NCBI GenBank assembly: GCA_036172665.1
Contig: CM069876.1
Span: 41,571,001-41,635,000 of the forward strand
Origin: Prosopocoilus inquinatus
Taxonomy: Eukaryota; Arthropoda; Insecta; Coleoptera; Lucanidae
Direction: 5' to 3'
DNA length: 64,000 nucleotides
Positions 56,040 through 64,000 of this stretch are shown here, piece by piece. Below the pieces are notes generated by a model, which worked only from the letters and a program-made list of their open reading frames with translations, was not told the DNA's origin and did no database searches. Position numbers and translations under genes: made by a program. Within the stretch, counting starts at the first letter, position 1. Every line of letters begins with the position of its first letter.

Positions 56040-57240
56040 AAAACAAATCATTGCAACCAATTGCTTTTGAATATTTCAATTTTGACAAAGGAAAGCAATT
56101 TACAAAAGACGATTGAATTGTTTTTCCCAAAAAGAAATACTTTAATAATTTCATACCCAATCGATCGTCTTTGTCTCACTCCTGCTCTTGTCGAAGAACG
56201 AAGATAAAATTTTCAATTAGAGTGATTCTCTCGTTTATTTATAGTTTCTTTTTAAAAAGTTAAAATTTGTTTTGTTTTGACATGAACAGTTTTGCTTTTG
56301 TTTTTCTTTTGATGCAAAAATGAAAATATCTTTTTTTTCTCTCTGTATTTAAATAAAGAAAATTATTGAAATTTTTTGCCAACAAATCGTCTTCGTATAT
56401 TTCTTTTGACTTTGACAAAGGAAATCAATTTTCATTTGTTTTTGTTTTTTCTTCCAAAAAGAAATAATTTGTTACACGTTCGATCGTCTTTGTCTCTATT
56501 TTGCTTTTTTGATGAAGAAAGAAAATAATTATTTTTTACTTAGACTGATCCTCTGTTTTATTTATAGTGTTTCCCTGTAACGAAAGAAAGAAGGCGAAAT
56601 TTGTTTGACATCGACCGTTTTGTTTCTGTTTTGTTTGTGATGCACAAACGAAAATATCTTTTGTTGCACTATTTCTTTAAATGAAAAAAAAAAAAATATT
56701 GAAATTCGTTTTACACCACCAACCAATCTTCTCTGTCTATTACTGTTGATTGGTACAAATAAACGCAACTTGCAAAAGATAACTGATTTTCACTTGTTTT
56801 TTTTTTTTTTTCAAAAAGAAATGATATGTTACGTATGTAATCGATCGTCTTTGTCTCTCTGTTGCTTTTGACGAAAAACAAAAATAATGACTTTCAATTA
56901 GGTAGTCTCATCCTCTGTTTTAATCATGTTTTCTTTTTCCTGTAATAAAAAAAAATTGCTTTACATTGACCGTTTTTGTATTTGTTTTGCTTCTGATTGA
57001 TACAGAACGGAAAATATCTTTTGTTATCACTTTTTTTAATGAAGAAAAATCTTTGTCGGTTTTTCTTTTGACTGTGACAAAGAAAATCAGCTCTCAAAAG
57101 ACAATTGACTTTCATTTGTTTTCCTTTTTTTCCCTTTTGCTTTTGATGAAATGAAAAAATGAAAACAATTATTTCTCCTTCACACGGACTGATTGTCTGT
57201 TGTTTTCTTCTTTCTTTCTTTCTTTCTTTACCTTTTCTAC
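56040..57240 (+). repeat. GATCGTCTTTGTCTC satellite, block 3
   Basis: CGATCGTCTTTGTCTC occurs at about 56163, 56481 and 56843, and GAAAATATCTTTT at about 56321, 56650 and 57010. The repeat unit is therefore ~320-360 bp. TTTGACAAAGGAAA(T/G)CAATTT and CCAAAAAGAAATA blocks also recur. Related in motif to blocks 1, 2 and 4. Frames such as 56924-57250 on the minus strand are lysine-rich by-products. Confidence 0.7.
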
Positions 57241-58795
57241 TTAATAACAATTTACTGTTTCATTAATTCACAAATCTGATGAATCGTATCATTTTAAAAA
57301 ATTATACCAAATTTCTCATTCTCTTTTCTTTTACGTAAATTTCAATGATCTAATAGATTAGCATTTCTTTTCTAAATAATAAAAATTAACACGAAATGAT
57401 TTTCACCAGTACTCCATTTTGAGAATGTTCCACAGAAAATTCTAGTTTCTTATAAGTTTTAAGTAAAAAAATTTAAAAATCAAGAATAAACCTTAAATCA
57501 CATCGATAGTATGTAATGGCATTATAACTTGGAAACAAAAGAAAATCGTATAAGAACATTTGAGTTTTTTAAGCTCATTGTTATGTGCACAATACATTCC
57601 TGAAGTTTGACCCGTTCTTCCCGATTCTCCCTGTATATTAAGGGTGTATTGAGGGAGTTTTAAAACTCTCATTAATAAAAGTCAAAAATATGGCTTATGA
57701 TCTTTTATACTAACATCAACAGCTTGTTATAAAATTAAAATCAGCTACGACTTTTTAACTCGTCTTTTGAATCGTCAGAATAAAATGTTTTGATCAAACA
57801 AAGCGGGACAGGCAAATGAAATGCGAAAGAAGAAGAAACACGTTAACCGAGAATAATTAATCGAAGGACACATTTTTTCTTTGGAATTCATGTTGAGCTA
57901 TGCATATACAGGGTGATTGATAACTCAAGTTAAATTGAGACACTAATAACAAAGGACACTAACCACTTTATACCTTTTTTTTATTTACAAATATGCGAAC
58001 GTTACATTTCCTTCATACTCAAAAAAATATATATTATAAATATATATATTATACAAGCATATATTAATATTATAGAGAGAGAACACATGTATGTATTTTA
58101 ATGAAACTCTTGCGATTACATTTTAGTTTTACAATAGGAAAGAAATTTTTTTTATGCGACTCATCAAAAAATCAACTACAAAAATAAATCATCCGCCCGG
58201 TCAGAATCAAATCGATCTCATTTATCCAAGAGGCCGGAGATTCAGGGGCGGGCGCATTTTTAAATTAATTTTAACTTTAAGGGCCTTAGTAAAAGATCAG
58301 TTAGAATTAAGTGTTAAGGAATTCACGTTGTTTTGTACTTTATTATCGTGGGGAGGGCGAAACTACTTTGAATTCAAAACGTAGCTTCGTAATTGACTCT
58401 ATTACAAAGTGTTATTTGATAGAGTCTGACTGTTAAGAGATGGAGGCGGAACAAGGATCACGATGGATACAAAATATCTCGGTGTAATTCTAGACGTATC
58501 TACACGTGAACCTTAAAGGCACACATTTGTTTGTGAAGATATAATAAATACCGAATATCAAAAAGCATAAATACGTCGGGTGTGGGTGTGTAAAACATGG
58601 AATAAAAACTTACAATTAGTGTTACTGACAGGTAAGGAGTAAAAATCTAAGTATATCATAACGTCGTTTAAGAAGTGCAGTAAAAATACTCGTACATAGA
58701 TATAAAAAAAAATATTCTTAAAAGTTAACTGTAATAATATTTTTCAAAATAGTAAAATATTTCGAGAGAAGATTCGAGAACTGGACTGCTGGTAG
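57241..58795. other. Intergenic, lone transposon ends
   Basis: An isolated right-type end (TTCTCCCTGTATATTA near 57625) and a left-type end (TACAGGGTGATTGATAACTC near 57907) are present without convincing partners. The stretch close to 58795 should include the 3' UTR of LITAF-5. Confidence 0.35.
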
Positions 58796-58898
58796 CTAGT
58801 TCTGGTAAGCCCCCAGGTAGGCGTTGCAACTCGGACATGAATGGCTCATGCTCTTGCAGGAATCAGAGACGTACGGAATCCAGGCACACAGGCAACAA
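58796..58898 (-). CDS. LITAF-5: last coding exon only
   Basis: A 103-nt exon after the acceptor TTCTCTTACAG|TTG, ending in TAG at 58796-58798. It encodes the second half of a LITAF domain: a CCLCAWIPY hydrophobic start, SHSCPSC with the second zinc pair, and NAYLGAY before the end. Length and phase match the last exons of LITAF-2, -3 and -4, and it is closest to LITAF-4 (AWIPY and DSC in common). I searched the minus strand up to the right edge for a codon pattern giving CPxC and found none. The earlier exons are therefore outside the window, more than 5 kb away, or lost. It could be an exon of an intact gene or an orphan exon. The splice site and frame are intact. Confidence 0.8.
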
Positions 58899-59275
58899 CT
58901 GTAAGAGAAAGAAATAATTAATAAGATAATTAATACAGGTAGAGATTAAATCGGACAATATATGTAACATATAAGTAACAGAAACATTGTTTCTCTGCAA
59001 TATTCTTATAAGCACTATACTATTCACTCACTGAACACTGTTGGACAGACAGGTTTGTGCATATATGATATTTAAATTAACTCATTAATGGTTTGTCTTG
59101 ACTATAGTAATTACTGTGTATATAAAAAAGAGGTTCATTATACTGGGTGTCCCAACACTGTGTTCTCCAGGAGGGGGCGGGGCAATATCTCGTTAGTTAC
59201 TGAAGATATAAAAAAGTTTCGAGACATTTTTGTTGTGAATTTTAGAAGTCTACAATTCAAGATTATTTTCATGTA
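58899..59275. other. Upstream of LITAF-5 last exon
   Basis: AT-rich intron-like DNA with a transposon-end-like TACTGGGTGTCCCAACACTG near 59140, similar to the one at ~573-590. No exon found. Confidence 0.35.
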
Positions 59276-61551
59276 TACAGGATGAATCGAAATAGTGGTG
59301 CTGGATGCAACTTTTTTATTTCAAATACCACACTTTCCTAATTATGTCAGATTTGGATTTTTTATTTCAAATATCATATCTTATGTTTGTTGTCAAATTT
59401 GGATTGCCCACAAAATTCTACATATTTTTTGTGTACCATAATCTAGCCTAATTCCAGTGGCGGCGGCCTAGGAACATTATTTATTTTTTGTTATAAACCG
59501 ATCGTCTTTTGTCTTTAATTGATTCAATTTGACTTTTATTTTACTTCAGTTTGATTCCCTTTTATTTTTTTCTTTAGTGCTCTTAATTTGATTTGTGTGT
59601 TTAAGTGTTATAAAATATTTAATTTCGTCTTATCTTTACCACCGATCGTCTTTTATTTTGCTTTTTTAATTCCTTATTTGATTTTATTTAATTCAGTTTT
59701 TAATACAGTGTGGAAACTAAACAGCGAATTAATGCGATATTTTCTGGCCGATCAATTTTTTCAAAAGACGTTCGGACCTGTCAGTTTCATCTAATTTTAT
59801 GCCCTTTTCAGAAACTGAAATTATTTTTGTTATTACAAAGCGAGTGTTAATTTTATTTATTTTTTAATGGTAATGGTCCAATTAAAAAAAATTGACGTGA
59901 TTGAATGTTCTTTCCTTTAATTAATCGTCTTGAAAATATCGAATATATCAGCTCCTTAGTTTCCAGGCTGTATAATTAATTGATCCACTTTTGTTTTTTC
60001 TTTTCTTTGGGTTTTAATTTAATTTATTTTTATTTTTTTAACTATCAGTCCATCTTTCATTCGAGACGATTTTATATTTTAATAATCAAGTGATCGTCTT
60101 TTGTGTTTGTTTTTCTTTTAATTTGCTCGATTTGAGTTTATTTTACATTTTAATCCCTTGGATCGATCGCCTTTTTTTTTCTCTTTTGTGCGATTTGTTT
60201 TTATTTATTGATTATCAGTTAATTGTTTTCGTTTGTGTTTTTTATTTATTCGACTTTAATTTATTTTACGTTTTAATCCATTCCATGGATGTCATTTTTG
60301 TTTCCTTTTTTATGCAATTCGAATTTATTTATTGGTTATCAATTGATCGTCTTTTGTTTTTGTTTTTTTTTACTCGATTTGCGTTTATTTTATATTTTAC
60401 TCCCTTCGATAGATCGCCCTTTTTTGTGTTCTCTTTTGTGCGATTTGATTTTATTTATTGATTATTAATTGATCGTCTTTTGTTTTCAGTTTTTGTTTTA
60501 CTTTACATTTTAATTCCTTCGATGGATGGCCATTTTTATTTTCTCTTTTATGCGATTTGCATTTATTTTTTAATTATAATCTTATAACGTTTAACGATTA
60601 ATTTTTTTTTGGATAATTTTTATTATCGCATATTTTCTTTTGTTTTTTCGTTCGTCTGAATTTATTTAATACGATTTTTTATTTTTTAATCTTCAATTGA
60701 TTGACTTTTGTTTTTTCCTTTCATTTACTCAATTTTTTATTTTTATTTAATTTTAATCTTTAATATTCACAGATTAAATTTTTGATTGTGGGATATTCAT
60801 ATAGATTTGACTTATTCCTAGTTTTACACATTTTTATTTTCATCGATCTTTATCCACGATCGTCTTTTGTTTTTGTTTTATTAGATTTGATAATATTTTT
60901 ATTTTTATTAGTTTGTAATAATTTTCAGTTATTAGGGTAAATGTAAGATCAGGCTTTCATTTATTTCTGTCAGTCTGAATTTATCCTTTGGTCACCATTT
61001 CATTTGGAAAATCTTTTTATATAATTTATGTATCACATCATAATCATGGTGTATCAATAAAATTTATTATTATTATTATTATCAATTAATCGTCTTTTTT
61101 TTTCTTTTTTTATACATCTTTATTTTACCTTTTTATTTCCTAGTCATATTTTTATTTCACAGTTTTACTCCTTTGTTTTCATAATTTCGTTTTTATTTCA
61201 GACTTTCAAGTAACGACAAATTGCAAAAATTTCTCGCTCTGGGCCTCGCAACCATTAATGCCGCCCCTGCCTACTTCTAATCGTTCTGTTTTATCCAAAA
61301 ACTGCTATTATGCAGCCTTTATTTTATTTATTCTTATTTTATTCATTTTTAACTGCAAGAGAAAGATTTTTGGCATTGATAGAGTGCATAGCTGATACTC
61401 AAGCTTATCATAAGCTATTATTAAATGTATTTTTGTCGTTACAGGCTGATCACGGTAATAAGCGAAATATCAGATGTTATAATCAATTTTCTTTAATAAC
61501 ATGGCTTATGTTCGAGCATTCGGGGTACACGTACTATTGCGACATCCTGTA
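59276..61551. mobile_element. TIR element enclosing a ~126-bp satellite
   Basis: The left end TACAGGATGAATCGAAATAG is matched by the right end, which in reverse complement reads TACAGGATGTCGCAATAGTA (with a two-base gap). Both are bounded by TA. The ends resemble those of 26696-28140. The interior is dominated by the GATCGTCTTTT satellite and carries no transposase. It lies in the probable intron of LITAF-5. Confidence 0.5.
59490..61120 (+). repeat. GATCGTCTTTT satellite, block 4, ~126-bp monomer
   Basis: GATCGTCTTTT occurs at about 59500, 59644, 60092, 60345, 60471 and 60859. The best-preserved part repeats at 126 bp (60345 to 60471, with 60092 to 60345 twice that). Each unit reads roughly GATCGTCTTTTG(T)n, CGATTTG, ATTTTACATTTTAAT, CCTTCGATGGATCGCC, TGCGATTTG, TTTATTGATTATCAATT. 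The 123-codon plus-strand frame at 60090-60461 is this satellite. Confidence 0.8.
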
Positions 61552-62854
61552 TTAATGAAAGTAAACTGTTATGTACAAGTATCATTAAATATAAATAAAC
61601 TGTATGATGTACATTATCTTTCTTTTCAATCATTAAGTTATTTTTTAATTCTATTTTAATTACTTCAGGAACGTATTCATGAAACAACTTATTCGAATTT
61701 TCCTTGAAAACAGTTCTTGTTAGGATAACACGAACCTGTACAAAGAAAACCTTCTTAAGCTGAAGTATTAAGGGGAAAGACATAATGCAAAAGAAAACAA
61801 GGCGAGCGGGCGAAATTGTATTAGCAAAATAAAGTAATTTGCTTCAATTTTTGATAAAGTCGAAATATCATCATGAATAATATAATTCTGGTTAACTTCA
61901 GCCAGCCTAAGATCATTTCTGAAGCGGAATTGGAAATTGAGTTTATTTCCCAGTGGTACACTCTTGTGTATAATTTTCTACTTAGGAAGTTTATGTCAAA
62001 ACTGAATAAGTTATATGGAAAAGACTTTGTATGCATGGTAGTTTGACACCATGTAAAATTTGGTCTAAAATCTTGTAGAAAGTGAGAGAGACTTTATATG
62101 GTGTCAAACGGACCTTAAGAAAAACAAATCTTTTACATCCGAAATATAAAACTCCGGAGCCTAGTTATTATTTATGCTGAAGGTGATTCGAAGGACGAAA
62201 ACTATTAACGATTAACGATGTGGTCCGCTTGCTTCATTTTCAATGTACGCGCGACCTTCAGCAAGCCATTCTGCCGAACCATATGCTTTGAACTGGCCAA
62301 CAACAACAGCAAGAAAGATTACAACGAGCGTTTCAGTATATAATTATATCATTACAAAAAATTTATAACATCCGCATTCGTGTAAATATTGATAGGTTGG
62401 CAGATATGGCGGGGCATCCTGTTTTTAAAAGACGAATTCCATGATTTTCAATCCAGACAATCATAGTGTACCCACTTCATAAAAACAATTACGTACATAA
62501 TTACATTAACAGACTCGTGTATGTATAATTTGAACAACAATTATTCTTAATGATTATTATTCAAAAAAATATACCTTCCTCAGAAAGAATTAATCAATTT
62601 TGCACCTGTCTTGCGATCTTCATGCAAGACACTTTAAATTTGAATTGTAAATGAACGATGCTTGAACTTAAGTTCATATGTGCATTTATATTACAAGGTG
62701 TTTAACATTTATACACATACACATTTGAAGCGCATAAAGACACACATATGATGATGGTTAACACGAAATTTGTTTTAAAACTCTCCTAATTTTGCGAAAC
62801 GTGAGGATATTGCAGGCTTTGTCGTTTTCTTTTCTAGTTAACGGCATCTCTAAT
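61552..62854. other. Intergenic or intronic, no gene seen
   Basis: No recognisable exon, RNA gene or complete transposon. Confidence 0.35.
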
Positions 62855-62984
62855 GCCCGATTTCTTCACCTCCTGATAAATTTATCTGCCGGGTGTTATC
62901 CTTGGAAACCAACGATTGTATCGATAATAGTTTCCAAGGATATTACCTGGCAGATATATTTATCCGTAGGTGAAGAAATCGGGC
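62855..62984. mobile_element. Hairpin MITE, single copy of the LITAF-2 intron repeat
   Basis: A 130-bp palindrome from GCCCGATTTCTTCACC to GGTGAAGAAATCGGGC. The inner arms CTGATAAATTTATCTGCC and GGCAGATATATTTATC pair, as do CCTTGGAAAC and GTTTCCAAGG. The same arms form the core of the 180-bp units at 8331-8860. The 137-codon frame at 62792-63205 runs through it and is not a gene. Confidence 0.85.
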
Positions 62985-64000
62985 CTAAGTCACGCAAATC
63001 CGTTTCCAAGCTGTATACTATCCATTTTACTAGCGGTCGTAAACTTTTGAGCAATAGTATACATGTATCTGGTCTTGTAATTTTATTTTCTCAATTTTTC
63101 CGGTTTCGATTCACCTGCCCTGGTTACACTCAGGGTATTCGCATCTTGTCTCAACCTCATGTAATAATACGAGATGGAGATAATCTGAGTACAGTGAATC
63201 GATAATAATCTTTTTTTTCCTAAATCACAATTGCGAATTCCTCAGCTACAATAAATTACACTCGTACAACTGCTTCCAGCTTTTATTGGTTCAATAAATG
63301 GCTATTACATGAACTGTAATTAAAATTGCTTTTTTAATTTGTATGAATAAGGCAAGGCTGAATGAGTTGACTCCAAAACAGACGGCCTAATTAAGTAGGT
63401 CTCCGGTTGGTGGTGCTCTCGGTTGACCCGAGTTTACATTGCACACCATTGATGATCATCATCAACAGTGAGTGAAAGGTCTACTAAATTGAAATTCACC
63501 CAAATTTCATTAGAAGAAATTTCGCTTCGTTTAGCGCAAATTGACAAGTAAATTGATAACCAGGGGCGGGCATACCAAAACCGGGAGTCAGTAGCATGAT
63601 AATACTTACAACTTTAATTTCTTACTGACAAGAATGAGAAAGCCTCTGCATTTCCACCACAAATCTTGTTAGCTACTTTAATTTTTACAATTTACTCTCT
63701 TTTTCTTTTGGTTTTCCTCGTTTGTCAATTATGTTTCCTAATTTGGCACATGAGTTTCCTCCTACTTGTCATACGACTGGACATTCCCGAAGTTGTAAAA
63801 TGATTTGATAAATATGGAAACTTAATTGATAAAAGTGGAAAACCAAAAGGAAAAGACTGACGTAACGAAAAATCATCACTTCAGTTTAGATCAGATGATA
63901 ATTGATAAAGGCAAAAGGAGAGGACCCTTTAAGGATTTAAAGAAGGCAACTCACAAGGACGAAAGGGGGCGGTGGTCAAATCTTTGGAGCGTTTTGATCA
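62985..64000. other. Right edge, no gene seen
   Basis: No LITAF exon or other gene found. A minus-strand donor-like string (TCGTCCTT|GTGAGT) lies near 63950, close to the window end; it could belong to an upstream exon of LITAF-5 but the frame gives no LITAF-like residues. Confidence 0.3.

Noticed and set aside
60090..60461. 123-codon plus-strand hydrophobic frame that looks like a membrane protein
   Set aside because: It is T-rich satellite sequence (GATCGTCTTTT block). Hydrophobicity follows from the TTT/TTA codons.
62792..63205. 137-codon plus-strand frame
   Set aside because: It crosses the hairpin MITE at 62855-62984 from end to end and shows no recognisable domain.

Overview
The window is AT-rich animal genomic DNA with spliced genes, large introns, many short inverted-repeat transposons (MITEs), diverged satellite-like arrays and one Ty3/gypsy retrotransposon. 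Intron size, gene content and repeat style fit an insect. A beetle or similar repeat-rich order is a guess, since nothing in the sequence fixes the species.

The only cellular genes I can support are five members of one family, all on the minus strand. They encode LITAF-domain proteins, small endosomal membrane proteins with a zinc ribbon split by a hydrophobic segment. Four can be assembled completely from splice sites: LITAF-1 (6414-7056, 2 exons, 103 aa), LITAF-2 (8168-17231, 3 exons, 127 aa), LITAF-3 (40547-41441, 4 exons, 148 aa) and LITAF-4 (48186-48612, 2 exons, 116 aa). LITAF-5 shows only its last exon (58796-58898); I found none of its earlier exons before the right edge. The final intron has the same phase in all five, and the last coding exon is exactly 103 nt in four of them, so they arose by tandem duplication. 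LITAF-2, -3 and -4 have proline-rich N-termini with a PPxY motif, expected to bind WW-domain ubiquitin ligases; LITAF-1 lacks this. Two decayed copies of the LITAF-1 first exon lie in its own intron.

A 4839-bp Ty3/gypsy element (31388-36226, minus strand) has two 243-bp LTRs that I read as identical and a CAAG target duplication, so it inserted recently. Its gag-pol frame is nevertheless broken: the RNase H region is missing, an in-frame stop follows, and a +1 shift lies in a homopolymer before the integrase core.

Most of the rest is repeats. At least ten unrelated arrays have monomers of about 125-185 bp (for example 1290-2680, 8331-8860, 10630-11480, 13680-14420, 37230-39990, 43640-44330, 47120-47580, 51860-52320 and 59490-61120). 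A GATCGTCTTTT-type satellite occurs in four blocks, two of them enclosed by terminal inverted repeats like those of a DNA transposon. About twenty MITEs or hairpin elements are scattered through the window, several with clear target duplications. An 838-bp element with inverted arrays of ~15-bp units at both ends has split one satellite array.

I saw no tRNA, rRNA, CRISPR array or operon-like feature. Apart from the LITAF exons and the retrotransposon, the open frames fall in low-complexity or tandem-repeat DNA and I do not regard them as genes.
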